A stretch of 64,000 bases of DNA from Anaerocolumna sp. AGMB13025 (GCF_029689925.1 NZ_CP121445.1:5254501-5318500); one strand, 5' to 3'. Positions 17,637 to 26,012 are shown, numbered from the stretch's first letter. Program-made: numbers and translations. The notes: generated by a model from the letters alone, not told the origin.

Positions 17637-18392
17637 TTAACCAATTACATCACTCATCTGGTACAAGCCGGGTGCTTTTCCAGTCAAAAATTTAGCTGCA
17701 TGAATGGCACCTTTGGCAAAAATTGCTCTGGAATATGCGGTATGTTTAATTTCAATAACTTCATCCGTACCGGCAAATATAACTTCGTGCTCGCCAACTA
17801 TCGTACCGCCTCTGACTGCTGAAATGCCGATTTCCTTAGGTTCTCTCTTTTTACGTTGTGAAGAACGGTCAAAATTATAGTCATACTCTTCCTTTAGCAC
17901 TTGATTCATAGCATCTGCCAAAGCAAGAGCCGTACCGGAAGGGGCATCCAACTTCTGATTGTGATGCTTTTCCACGATCTCAATATCAAAACCGGTTTCT
18001 GCTAATACCTGTGCCGCCGTCTGCAATAATTTTATTACCGTATTAATGCCTACGGACATATTGGCAGACCTTAATATTGCTATCTTCTGTGAAGCGTCAT
18101 GAACCATAGCAAGGTCTTCTTCCGATAAACCTGTTGTGCAAAGTACAATGGGTAACTGGTTTTGTTCTGCAAACTGTAACATTGCATCCAGATTTTTGGG
18201 TGATGAAAAATCAATAATAACATCTGCTGCAACATCACAATCCGAAAACGATGTAAAGATAGGATATTCACTTCCTCCGGTTTGATTTAAATCGATACCG
18301 GCTACGATAACTGCCAGTTCGTCTTCTTTTATAAGTCTCGTAATCTCCTGACCCATTCTGCCGCCTGCGCCACGCAAAATTATTCTTGTCAT
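17637..18392 (-). CDS. dapB: 4-hydroxy-tetrahydrodipicolinate reductase DapB
   Basis: Second committed step toward diaminopimelate and lysine: NAD(P)H-dependent reduction in the cytoplasm. The N-terminal nucleotide-binding loop is GAGGRMGQEI, the middle has IIDFSSP, and the C-terminal catalytic signature is EKHHNQKLDAPSGTAL, followed by RGGTIVGEHEV. At 251 residues it is normal length. AGGAGG precedes the ATG. It lies downstream of dapA on the same strand, with a 534-base gap holding a 21-bp tandem repeat and no obvious terminator, so it is probably in the lysine-riboswitch transcript. Confidence 0.96.
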   Translation of the reverse strand: MTRIILRGAGGRMGQEITRLIKEDELAVIVAGIDLNQTGGSEYPIFTSFSDCDVAADVIIDFSSPKNLDAMLQFAEQNQLPIVLCTTGLSEEDLAMVHDASQKIAILRSANMSVGINTVIKLLQTAAQVLAETGFDIEIVEKHHNQKLDAPSGTALALADAMNQVLKEEYDYNFDRSSQRKKREPKEIGISAVRGGTIVGEHEVIFAGTDEVIEIKHTAYSRAIFAKGAIHAAKFLTGKAPGLYQMSDVIG

Positions 18393-18528
18393 TTTGTCCT
18401 CCTGGTAATCCTTTGTAAACTTCTATATCCTACGATAATTATCTCAAGTGTATTCTTACTGTTTAACTACTCTTATCATACTGCTTCGAATCTAATCCTT
18501 CTATTATTATCCTGATACCCTGTAACCT

Positions 18529-18777
18529 AAGTTATAAATTAGTCCAACAAGCTATAAATTGAACTCTGTAAGCTATAAATCCAACTCTGTAAGCTATAAA
18601 TTGAATTCTGCAATCTACAAATTGAGCTCTGTAAGCTATAAATTGAACTCTGCAAGCTACAAATTGAGCTCTGTAAGCTATAAATTGAACTCTGCAAGCT
18701 ACAAATTGAGCTCTGTAAGCTATAAATTGAACTCTGCAAGCTACAAATTGAGCTCTGTAAGCTATAATAATCACAGT
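18529..18777. repeat. 21-bp tandem repeat array between dapA and dapB
   Basis: Ten full 21-base units run from 18549 to 18758, with degenerate partial units at 18529 and 18759. The unit reads AAGCTATAAATTGAACTC plus three more bases (TGT or TGC). Two variants, one with CTATAAATTGAACTC and one with CTACAAATTGAGCTC, alternate in the distal part, giving a 42-base higher-order period. Since 21 is a multiple of three, frames stay open on both strands and translate as monotonous heptads; these are not taken as genes. Units are contiguous, so this is not a CRISPR. Confidence 0.95.
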
Positions 18778-18925
18778 AAGCTGTTAAGCACAATTATTTA
18801 TACTTATATATAATATACCCCAATAAATAAAGCTTTACAACCCTTCATTTCTATACTATGCTATTTTTTGCTGTAAGTTATAGGCTTTATTCTTTTTCTG
18901 TTAAGGTAGCTTTATGCTTCATAAA

Positions 18926-19816
18926 CTAAATTAGTTTTAAGCCATTTTCCTGCATTGCTTTCACCAGTTTTTGTGTATTCTCCGGTTCCATCTCAGTAAG
19001 GGGCTTTCTTAAGCCTCCCACTTCAAAGCCCAAAAGATTCATTGCTTTTTTAACGGGAATAGGATTTACTTCACAGAATAAAGCATCTATTAATGGGATG
19101 TATTTTAACTGCTGCTCACGGCTTAAGGTAACATTTCCCTCCAGAAAATTTGCCACGATATCATGGGTTTCTTTTGGTATAATATTGGATAATACGGATA
19201 TAACACCGATTCCGCCAAGGGATAGCAATGGTACGATCTGGTCATCATTACCGGAATACAAATCGATATCTCCCTGAGTCAGGTGCATAAGGCTTGCCAC
19301 CTGAGATATATTTCCACTGGCTTCCTTAATTCCAACTATATTATCCACTTCTTTTACAAGGCTGGCAACGGTTCCCGGGAGAAGGTTACATCCTGTCCTG
19401 CCAGGTACATTATAGAGGATAATAGGCAAATCAACTTCCTTTGCAATGTCCGTAAAGTGTTCCTTTAAACCTCTCTGGGTTGCTTTATTATAGTAAGGTG
19501 TAACCAGTAAAAGTCCGTCAGCACCATATTTTCTGGCTTCTGTGGATAGATATATGGCAGTATCCGTACTGTTAGAACCCGTTCCTGCTATAACCGGAAT
19601 TCTTTTGTTTACCTTTTCTACAGTAAAGCGGATGCATTCTAAATGTTCTTCGTGGGTTAAGGTAGAAGCCTCACCGGTCGTTCCGCAGATTACAATACTG
19701 TCTGTTCCATTTTCAATCTGATATTCTAACAACTCGCCGAGTTTATCATAATTTACTTCCAAGTTTTCTTTAAACGGTGTAACAATTGCAACACCAGCTC
19801 CTTTAAATATTGCCAT
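18926..19816 (-). CDS. dapA: 4-hydroxy-tetrahydrodipicolinate synthase DapA
   Basis: Class I aldolase that condenses pyruvate with aspartate semialdehyde, the first step specific to diaminopimelate and lysine. Visible signatures are ICGTTGEASTLTHEEH near residue 45, the active-site Tyr region ILYNVPGRTGCN near 135, and the Schiff-base lysine in IVGIKEASGN near 163. It has the normal length of 296 residues and a strong ribosome binding site (AGGAGG). It is preceded by a lysine riboswitch and terminator and followed by dapB, so feedback control by lysine at the transcription level is expected. Confidence 0.97.
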   Translation of the reverse strand: MAIFKGAGVAIVTPFKENLEVNYDKLGELLEYQIENGTDSIVICGTTGEASTLTHEEHLECIRFTVEKVNKRIPVIAGTGSNSTDTAIYLSTEARKYGADGLLLVTPYYNKATQRGLKEHFTDIAKEVDLPIILYNVPGRTGCNLLPGTVASLVKEVDNIVGIKEASGNISQVASLMHLTQGDIDLYSGNDDQIVPLLSLGGIGVISVLSNIIPKETHDIVANFLEGNVTLSREQQLKYIPLIDALFCEVNPIPVKKAMNLLGFEVGGLRKPLTEMEPENTQKLVKAMQENGLKLI

Positions 19817-19857
19817 AACAGCACCTCCTGATATTTTTGCTTCTATAAGTCATGAAA

Positions 19858-19882
19858 TAAAAAAAGCCGACCATGAGTCGAC
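19858..19882 (-). terminator. Riboswitch-controlled terminator before dapA
   Basis: Minus-strand GTCGAC and GTCGGC form a 6-bp stem around a 5-base loop, followed by TTTTTTTATTT. It sits between the lysine aptamer and the dapA start, the expected position for the expression platform. Confidence 0.8.
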
Positions 19883-19965
19883 GCCAAAGAATTTTCTGTA
19901 TGCCTTTTTCTTCACAACAATAACAGTGTGCAAATTATACCGGCTTACATTCTTTAGGCAGCACT

Positions 19966-20145
19966 CCATCAATAAATTGATGACAGTCATATGGTTTTTT
20001 ACCATATGCCCAACTAAGGTATTGCAGTTTTACCTTAATTTCGGCATCTTTTCCTTTCCAAAGCATTCTCTTATGTCTGCCATATCCTGCTTTGTACTCT
20101 TAAAAAATGCGCCTCTACCAAAAAATCATCTATTTAATTTTATGT
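19966..20145 (-). promoter_or_regulatory. Lysine riboswitch (L-box) controlling dapA-dapB
   Basis: Conserved L-box words appear in order on the minus strand: GGTAGAGGCGC (20109-20119), AAGAGTAC, GGAAAGG, GATGCCGAAA, TTAGTTGGGCAT, a perfect hairpin CATATGGT/ACCATATG, then GACTGTCATC. These match the B. subtilis lysC lysine aptamer (AGAGGTGC, AAGAGTA, GCCGAAG, CTGTCA). The ends can pair to make P1. A terminator hairpin follows at 19858-19882. Lysine binding would stabilise termination and shut off dapA. Confidence 0.88.
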
Positions 20146-20172
20146 AAAGCTTCTACCATAATTCTTTTTTAC

Positions 20173-20201
20173 ATCTTAGCATTAACGGGATTGGATGTCA
20201 A
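20173..20201 (-). promoter_or_regulatory. Sigma-A promoter of the lysine-riboswitch/dapA transcript
   Basis: Minus-strand TTGACA (20196-20201), 17-base spacer, TAAGAT (20173-20178). Transcription would start near 20166, just before the aptamer. Confidence 0.75.
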
Positions 20202-20227
20202 TATGAATTTTTTTGGTGGGCGATTAT

Positions 20228-20271
20228 GGATGACGGACGTTTTTTGGATGACGGCACTTTGGGGATGACGG
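20228..20271. repeat. Three short direct repeats GGATGACGG
   Basis: GGATGACGG starts at 20228, 20246 and 20263 (spacing 18 and 17 bases), immediately beside the long hairpin element. Function unknown; it could be a remnant of the element or its insertion target. Confidence 0.6.
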
Positions 20272-20294
20272 ACGCTTTGCCGTGGGTATGCTGG

Positions 20295-20522
20295 AAATCC
20301 AGGGGGTGGGTCTTGCGTATTTACAGTTCGGGAAAGAATCCTTGAGTTTCTAATACTTTGGGAATCGTTTAAAACGCTTAGGCAGGGCAAAAACTCCAAA
20401 AGCGCTGGCGCGCTTTCGTCAGACAGTTTGTCCTGCCTAAGCTGGCACGATTTCCAAAGCATAAGAAACTCTAAGGATTTTTTCAATTCACTGTAAATAC
20501 GCAAGACCCACCCCCTGGATTT
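20295..20522. repeat. Long imperfect hairpin element A (228 bp)
   Basis: Arms of about 105 bases are complementary with scattered mismatches: AAATCCAGGGGGTGGGTC at the left end mirrors the right end at 20505-20522. The apex carries, on the minus strand, ACTGTCTGACGA (20416-20427) and GGAGTTT (20392-20398), words shared with elements B and C. No protein-coding gene lies inside; the 123-codon minus-strand frame over it is an artefact of the palindrome. It could act as a bidirectional terminator or be a MITE/REPIN-like mobile repeat. Confidence 0.75.
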
Positions 20523-20992
20523 ATGATAGACTTTGAGCAAAGCTGATTATCTTAATGTTTTATACCAGGATTTATACAGGACGTTTATTCTTGTTATTTT
20601 CTCGGCAGCTCATATATTCATCTTCTGTACCTTATCTTGTTAATAGCAACAATTAAATATGTAGCGTCAAATGTAATTTGATGCTGACAAGTAAAAATTT
20701 ATATTATGAATGTACATATGTAATTACTATTTAGCTGAATGTATTTAATAGATACTTTCTAGTAGATAGTATTTCAGAGCAGTCAGAGATTCTATTTAGT
20801 AGATAGTATTTATGCGGCTTTACTTTACTTATAAACTAAGATGATTACATCTTTTTTAGTTGTAATGTAATGAAATAATTCATTCTTATAAAGATTTACT
20901 TAATTAAGGTTCATAATATCTTAATTTTTATTAAACAGTTCTCAATGGCTATTAAGAACTCATTTTGATACAATCAATGAAACGAAACAAGT
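20523..20992. other. Intergenic region upstream of the VanZ-like gene
   Basis: AT-rich, with no supported gene. TAGTAGATAGTATTT occurs twice (20761-20775 and 20798-20812). No promoter with good -35 and -10 boxes was found for the downstream gene. Confidence 0.5.
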
Positions 20993-21007
20993 AAGGAGGT
21001 GGCAAGT

Positions 21008-21664
21008 GTGTTTCTTTTGATTTTAATTACAAAGGCTTCAATTAATTTTCTTATTATATTACCCTTGTTATTATTACTGCAATTAATGCTTAAATATATG
21101 AATCATATTTCTTCTTCCGTTTATCATAAAATCGGGACTTTTGCGTTTTGTTTTTTAATGGCGGGGATTTTTATCGTGACGGGGATACCATCTATATTAA
21201 CAATTCATATGGATGTGAATATTAGTTTTAAGCTATTTGATGGAATAATTCCGTATTATGAGCAGTATGTCAATAATGTATTCTTATTTATGCCCTTTGG
21301 GTTTTTATTACCTCTATTATGGAAGCGGTTTAATATGACAAAAACTGTTTTCGCTGGTTTTCTTTTATCATTTGCCATTGAAACCTTGCAGCTCTTTTGT
21401 TTCCGCTGTACAGATATTAATGATTTATGGACCAATACCCTTGGAGCTTATTTCGGTTATCTTTTATTTCTGGTAATAAAGAAGTGGTTTCCCAGAATAG
21501 TTAATAAATTCAGTTCAAATAATTCTGTTACAAACAAAACTAGCTTTCTAATTTCTCATGAAATCTATGTTTATATTTTCATAACCTGGTTTGTTATCTT
21601 TTTTATACACCCGTTTGTATCCGATAATTTAATGAATCTTATCCTAAATTTAAATGCAGGGTAA
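21008..21664 (+). CDS. VanZ-family membrane protein
   Basis: Integral membrane protein of about five to six helices, 218 residues from GTG at 21008 (AAGGAGG ends 8 bases upstream; an in-frame GTG at 20999 overlaps the ribosome binding site and is rejected). VanZ-family hallmarks are NNVFLFMPFGFLLPLLW followed by SFAIETLQLF and the RCTDINDLWTNTLGAYFGY motif. VanZ gives low-level teicoplanin resistance in enterococci, but most family members are housekeeping membrane proteins of unknown role. It is isolated from vancomycin-resistance genes here, so resistance should not be inferred. Confidence 0.85.
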   Translation: MFLLILITKASINFLIILPLLLLLQLMLKYMNHISSSVYHKIGTFAFCFLMAGIFIVTGIPSILTIHMDVNISFKLFDGIIPYYEQYVNNVFLFMPFGFLLPLLWKRFNMTKTVFAGFLLSFAIETLQLFCFRCTDINDLWTNTLGAYFGYLLFLVIKKWFPRIVNKFSSNNSVTNKTSFLISHEIYVYIFITWFVIFFIHPFVSDNLMNLILNLNAG

Positions 21665-21702
21665 AATTCAGGCTGTAAAAAATATAATTAAAAAAATTCA
21701 AT

Positions 21703-22074
21703 TTATTCTCTTGCAATATAAACACAATTTCCATTGTCAAGTGCATTACTCAGAAGATTACAAATTTCATCTGTTACCTTTTTAGAGTCGGAAAATCTAA
21801 ATTTTGTATTTTCAGTTTGTTTAATCTGCTGATATGCATTCATAAGATTAGGTATTTGCCATGGACTTTCATCATACCATCCTTCAACAAGGTTATAACA
21901 ATACGCCAAGCCAGTCCATCCACTTGCCTCTGGCTCAATTGTTCCCATGATGTCGTCAAAATATCCATCCCATATTCTTATGATATTTCTATTATCATTG
22001 TCAAATACCTGTATAAATTGAATTTCACCTTCTCCTTCATACCCTTTATAAAAATCCCAAATTATATTATCCAT
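21703..22074 (-). CDS. Small acidic hypothetical protein, possible immunity protein
   Basis: 123-residue soluble protein, rich in Asp, Asn, Glu and Trp (begins MDNIIWDFYKGYEGEGEIQF). TAGGAGG is placed four bases before the ATG. It overlaps the 3' end of the frameshifted gene upstream by 8 bases, so it was cotranscribed with it. No domain recognised. Its size, acidity and position at the end of a toxin island are usual for immunity genes, which is inference. Confidence 0.6.
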   Translation of the reverse strand: MDNIIWDFYKGYEGEGEIQFIQVFDNDNRNIIRIWDGYFDDIMGTIEPEASGWTGLAYCYNLVEGWYDESPWQIPNLMNAYQQIKQTENTKFRFSDSKKVTDEICNLLSNALDNGNCVYIARE

Positions 22075-22541
22075 TTTTACCTCCTATGGAGCAACCCAAT
22101 AAAGTATCAATATCACTATATTCGTTTATATAATCTAATCTGAAATACAACCTCATAAAATCAAGGGGCTCTGCCGGAAATTTATTATAATCCCACGCTC
22201 CATCATCAGAATAAACAACTCCCGTTGTCAGCCTTGCTAATGTTGCTGCCAAAAAGCCATAACATAAACATCTAAAAACCTCCAAACTGAAGATCCTATG
22301 CCGATTTCCCAGTTGCCATAAGTTCCAAAATATCTTCCTGGAGATAGAGAAGAAACTTCTTCCATTGCTTGATTTAGCGCCGCCTGATAGCTCTCTAGCA
22401 TAGCTTGACTTCTGATTCCCGTACTAGAAGTATTCACTGTTTCGTACACAATCAGCGGTGTACGTGTATAGGATACTACCATTGGTGATACACACATATT
22501 ACCAATATCTTTCTGAGCTTCAGCTATCGTCTTCTCCGAAT
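22067..22541 (-). pseudogene. Frameshifted and probably 5'-truncated gene of the toxin island
   Basis: Two overlapping minus-strand frames join into one protein. The first contains VVSYTRTPLIVYETVN, then SPGRYFGTYGNWEIGIGSS, and stops at 22237. The second continues YGFLAATLARLTTGVVYSDD then AWDYNKFPAEPLDFMRLYF to 22067. A single missing base near 22258-22270, in a T-rich run on the coding strand, explains the break. There is no credible start with a ribosome binding site: the open frame runs back into the DUF3592 gene. It is a decayed island gene or, less likely, a base-calling error. Function unknown. Confidence 0.6.
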
Positions 22542-22946
22542 TTATTTTAAAAACGTTCCTAATGCAATGAGTGCAAATAGGACACCCACGCATAATAGGA
22601 ATAAATCAAATACATAAATCCTACGCAATCTTATTGACTCCGGTTTCTTTGGATTTATGTATATCTTGCACACTCCAGTCTCAGCTAACCCTTTAGGTAA
22701 CTTTCTAATAGCTGTAGCTGGATCTTTAGTCTCTTCAGTATAACTTAAATTGTTCCACATATATGTAAAGTATAAAACATAATAACGTCCACCTTTCCCG
22801 GAATGTATTTCTTTTATCTTACACATACCGTCTATTTTAGTATTGCAGAAAATTACATACTTAAAATTATTAAAACAAATTAGTATTATAGGTATACACA
22901 TTAGAATGGCTAATGCTTTATATATTATAATACTTATAATATTCAT
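22542..22946 (-). CDS. DUF3592-like membrane protein
   Basis: 134 residues with one N-terminal helix (about 5-28), a small beta-rich domain containing IHSGKGGRYYVLYFTYMW and CKIYINPKKPESI, and a C-terminal helix pair (about 110-132). This layout fits the DUF3592 family, frequent in toxin-immunity islands of Clostridia. It lies between the 37-aa ORF and the frameshifted gene on the minus strand. The translation signal is weak (GAAAGGGCATTCGAT before ATG). A membrane-located immunity role is only a possibility. Confidence 0.65.
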   Translation of the reverse strand: MNIISIIIYKALAILMCIPIILICFNNFKYVIFCNTKIDGMCKIKEIHSGKGGRYYVLYFTYMWNNLSYTEETKDPATAIRKLPKGLAETGVCKIYINPKKPESIRLRRIYVFDLFLLCVGVLFALIALGTFLK

Positions 22947-22982
22947 ATCGAATGCCCTTTCATGATAATAATTTAAATCAGA

Positions 22983-23009
22983 GCGTAGGCTATGACACCT
23001 ACACTCCTC
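22983..23009 (-). terminator. Weak hairpin within the toxin island
   Basis: Minus-strand GAGTGTAGG and CCTACGCTC pair over 9 bp (one G-U) with an 8-base loop, followed by TGATTTAAATT. The poor T-tract makes it an uncertain terminator. It would separate the toxin and immunity genes from the DUF3592 gene. Confidence 0.35.
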
Positions 23010-23041
23010 AAGCTACTATTCAGCAAAGTTTTCCATTTGCT

Positions 23042-23155
23042 TTACAAAACATTGTAAGCAGTTACTTCAGATAATCGATCCAAAACGTTCTGCTCATCTC
23101 CTCTTACATAGAATGCACCCTCATCGTGTTTGTAGTAAGCTATATGAGAATCCAT
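23042..23155 (-). CDS. Tiny 37-aa ORF in the toxin island
   Basis: Short ORF with a strong ribosome binding site (GGAGG, 4 bases from ATG), beginning MDSHIAYYKHDEGAFYVRGD and ending in TAYNVL. Soluble, with no recognised domain. It directly follows the putative immunity gene. It may be a remnant of a displaced toxin C-terminus or immunity gene, or a real small protein. The good translation signal is the only support. Confidence 0.4.
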   Translation of the reverse strand: MDSHIAYYKHDEGAFYVRGDEQNVLDRLSEVTAYNVL

Positions 23156-23198
23156 TGACTCCTCCAAATTTGGTATATTATCGTATCTTATCAAAAAA

Positions 23199-23516
23199 CT
23201 AATACATTACAAAATAATCATTTTCAAACTCACCATTTAACAAAAAACATGCATCATATCTACCAACTATTTTATTATTATAATTAAGTTGAAAAGTAAT
23301 CATAATATAGTTATAATCTCCCTCTGGCCAATTATGTACTTTATATGAAATAGAATCAAGCCAGATATTTAATTTATCCTCCTTATATGACCCAAAATAA
23401 CTTCGAAATTCTTCCTCATCTTCTATTTTGTATTGTTCCATGTTTTTTGAAAAAAGTAGTTTTGCCTGTTCTATTAATTTGTTTTTTTCCACTAATCCCC
23501 TTAGTTCATCTAACAT
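23199..23516 (-). CDS. Putative immunity protein next to the Hint-domain toxin
   Basis: 105-residue soluble acidic protein: helical N-terminus (MLDELRGLVEKNKLIEQAKL) then an alternating beta-strand half ending in GEFENDYFVMY. AAGGAGG lies five bases before ATG and the gene starts 34 bases after the toxin stop. In polymorphic toxin loci the cognate immunity gene is nearly always immediately 3' of the toxin, so this is the best candidate. No immunity family was recognised from sequence. Confidence 0.65.
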   Translation of the reverse strand: MLDELRGLVEKNKLIEQAKLLFSKNMEQYKIEDEEEFRSYFGSYKEDKLNIWLDSISYKVHNWPEGDYNYIMITFQLNYNNKIVGRYDACFLLNGEFENDYFVMY

Positions 23517-23550
23517 TATGGCCTCCTTGCGTTATGAGTAGTTTCATGAT

Positions 23551-25398
23551 TTAATGTGCATTTGGTATAAAAACATCAAATATTATTTGTCCACTATTAG
23601 AATCATAATTTCCTAATATTCTAGAATCACCAAATCCTCCCTTTACCTTTACTTCATATCGATAATATATACCACCAATTTCTTTGCCTTTACCAGATAA
23701 CATCTTGATTCCATTACTACCTTCTGCTCCAACAAGACCCTTATTCATGGAATCAACAAATTTATCAGCACCTTTCTGTCCAAATCTGTTTCTTATCTCA
23801 TTATATACATCATGCTTTATCCATCCTGACTTATCGTACAAATTTGACTTATTATGAACTAAAATATTGTTTTCTGAAACAAAATATGTATGCCAATCCT
23901 CTACTTCAAAGTTATACACAATAACCGGTTCTTGTAATTTGACTATTTCAATAAAATTGATTGCCTCTATGTCACCATGATTATTTTTCAACAAATCACA
24001 TACTTGGAGATTTCCAGCAAGAATCCATCCTTTCCCTTGTACCCAAAATGGATGATCAGCGGTAGTCTTAATCACGTTGCCAACAATGTGTATATAGATA
24101 AAGTAATCTTGATTATGCCTAAATAATTCAATTACTTTCTTAAAGCCACTTTTTCCTGTCTCAATACTTTCAGACCAAACCAAATCACCGACTTTTATGT
24201 CTTCTATCTTTTTGGACATTCCTTCAGTTAATATTAATGTCCCTTCAACAAAACAAGTATTCACATATCCTGGTGGCTGCTTACTAACATTAATCGTCTT
24301 CTTAACACTTCTCGCAATACTTCCTGACCCCCGTACACTAACCCCGGCAGTTACCAGCATTCCTATGGACATCGTTACTGCCTGAGCCAGCCTTTCACTG
24401 GAATTCAAGTAATCGATTTGTTCAACCGTCATACCTTCTTGGACCAATCTATATTGTAGTTCTGCTAATGTCATACCATAATCATCTGCAAACCCAAATT
24501 TACGATACTGCTTTTTGGTTAATATCCCCTTATTTACTCTTAATGCAACGGTTAAGTCATAAGCCTTGTCAAAAGTCATTCCAATGGACTCCATTTCAGC
24601 TATAAATATGACTTCCGCCTCGCTTACGCTCCTATTATCCTGCATTTCAAGTTGTCGAAAGCCTGCAACTGTATTACCTAACCCGTCAGCCACAGAATCA
24701 TTTGAATGTACTTTTTTGTTATTATCCTTTAACTCTACCTTACCATTTCCTATCCAACTATTCAAGTTAGAAAAGCTCATGGGACCATAATTAAATAATT
24801 CAAATTCCTTCCCCTGAAACAAACTGGTAACACCTACCCCTGTTGCTGCTACTCTGGCTATATTGTTATGAATTTCTATTTTACTTGCTGCTCCCTTACC
24901 TTTTCGTTTACCAGCTTCGGTCTCATACCAATGCTTTATGGAATCTTCCAGAGATTCGTGGATGGCAGCCATACCTCCTAACAAATCTGCAATAGTTGAT
25001 AATGGCGGAGACCCATTTTTGATGTCCACCAATAACCCAATTAATTTTGCCTTCCAGTCCTCTATCCTTAGGGACTTGTGGTGCTCTAGCTCCCCTCTCC
25101 TGCCTGTAATAGCATCTGCTACTTCCTGATCCATTTGTTCCGCAACTTCAAGGAGTTTCATAATCTGTTCTGCAAACTGATAGAACGCATCTGATTTTTG
25201 TTTCAAAGCATTAATCTTATCCCTTATCAAATCACTTGCACTGAGCAAATATCCTGAGGACGGTCCGGTAACAGTTCCAATCCCGCTTATTAATTTTCTT
25301 TCCAAGTCAGCGGCATATTCATCAGCCCGTTTTCCCAGGGACTTGGAATGGTTTGCGACCTCCTCTAACATATCATAATCCAATATAAAATCTGTCAT
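23551..25398 (-). CDS. Polymorphic toxin with Hint domain and C-terminal toxin domain (about 615 aa)
   Basis: Modular effector. The N-terminal 100 residues are helical and WXG100/LXG-like (DFILDYDMLEEVANHSKSLG, then an AEQIMKLLEVAEQMDQEVAD helix), pointing to ESX/type VII export. A variable middle follows to about residue 380. A Hint (Hedgehog/intein-like) domain occupies about 385-520, from CFVEGTLILTEG through TTADHPFWVQGKGW to NFEVEDWHTYFVSENNILVHN, and is thought to release the toxin by self-cleavage. The last 95 residues (from YDKSGWIKHDVYNEIRNRFG to IIFDVFIPNAH) are the toxin domain; YYRYEVKVKGGFGDSRILG is reminiscent of RelE/ParE-like (BECR) RNases, a tentative idea. The ATG at 25398 follows GCGGGG; upstream in-frame ATG (25404) and TTG (25416) are alternatives. 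Confidence 0.8.
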   Translation of the reverse strand: MTDFILDYDMLEEVANHSKSLGKRADEYAADLERKLISGIGTVTGPSSGYLLSASDLIRDKINALKQKSDAFYQFAEQIMKLLEVAEQMDQEVADAITGRRGELEHHKSLRIEDWKAKLIGLLVDIKNGSPPLSTIADLLGGMAAIHESLEDSIKHWYETEAGKRKGKGAASKIEIHNNIARVAATGVGVTSLFQGKEFELFNYGPMSFSNLNSWIGNGKVELKDNNKKVHSNDSVADGLGNTVAGFRQLEMQDNRSVSEAEVIFIAEMESIGMTFDKAYDLTVALRVNKGILTKKQYRKFGFADDYGMTLAELQYRLVQEGMTVEQIDYLNSSERLAQAVTMSIGMLVTAGVSVRGSGSIARSVKKTINVSKQPPGYVNTCFVEGTLILTEGMSKKIEDIKVGDLVWSESIETGKSGFKKVIELFRHNQDYFIYIHIVGNVIKTTADHPFWVQGKGWILAGNLQVCDLLKNNHGDIEAINFIEIVKLQEPVIVYNFEVEDWHTYFVSENNILVHNKSNLYDKSGWIKHDVYNEIRNRFGQKGADKFVDSMNKGLVGAEGSNGIKMLSGKGKEIGGIYYRYEVKVKGGFGDSRILGNYDSNSGQIIFDVFIPNAH

Positions 25399-25678
25399 AC
25401 TCATCCCCGCTTCCAACTTTTCCTGTTACCTGTTTCCTTTTTCTTTTGTGAATAACACAATTTCTTAAAAACATGCTTTAATTTGTTACTTTCACATACA
25501 ATATGACAGATATTTTTAGTTTTTTAGCAGTTGAAGCAGTTTCTGAACAAAACTTGCATAAGATTAGAATAGAACCAGATTAAAAGCTTTAAATATTAAG
25601 TCCGTTCATCTACCTTAGATTATTAATTCGATTAAAAAAAATAGGATCATAACAAAAAAATAATTAAGAGAATCATTA

Positions 25679-25970
25679 ATAGAATCCTTGATAAAATCAG
25701 CTCACAGTATAGAAAAAAAGCCGCAGTGATGATATGTTTCATATGCGCATCATTCTTCACCTGAAAAATTCACTTATGCAGTATTCATATGGTTTAAGAG
25801 GAAAAATCACACTGTCTGACGAGCTATGCGAGGAGTTTGTGATTTTTACTCTTGCTTTACCATATGAATACTGCATTAGTGAATTCAGGCGAAGAATCTA
25901 AGCATATGAAACATATCATCACTGCGGCTTGCCCGATACCCTAAAACGCTGATTTTATCAAGGATTCTAT
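25679..25970. repeat. Long hairpin repeat element B (292 bp) with perfect 23-bp terminal inverted repeats
   Basis: The ends are exact inverted copies over 23 bases (25679-25701 and 25948-25970), containing CTTGATAAAATCAGC, which is shared with element C. Arms remain largely complementary toward the apex, including CATATGAATACTGCAT against its inverse. The apex (25808-25841) holds ACTGTCTGACGAG and CGAGGAGTTTGTG and itself closes with AAAAATCAC/GTGATTTTT. It lies between the toxin island and the SSB gene. No ORF inside, and no convincing target-site duplication seen. MITE or REPIN-like element, or a strong bidirectional terminator. Confidence 0.85.
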
Positions 25971-26012
25971 CTATATAACATGTCGATATAATACAGTCAA
26001 AAAAAATCCAAA

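Noticed and set aside
18529..18777. CRISPR array
   Set aside because: Repeats are contiguous with no unique spacers, and no cas genes are present.
18532..18813. Open frames on both strands made of heptapeptide repeats
   Set aside because: They exist only because the DNA repeat is 21 bases long; no ribosome binding site and monotonous composition.
19855..20166. T-box leader before dapA
   Set aside because: No T-box sequence (GGTGGTACCGCG) and clear L-box lysine riboswitch words instead.
20169..20540. 123-codon minus-strand ORF
   Set aside because: It spans the long palindromic element A and its translation is a by-product of the inverted repeat; no ribosome binding site.
21008..21664. Vancomycin/teicoplanin resistance gene
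   Set aside because: VanZ-family membership only; no vanA-type or regulatory genes nearby.
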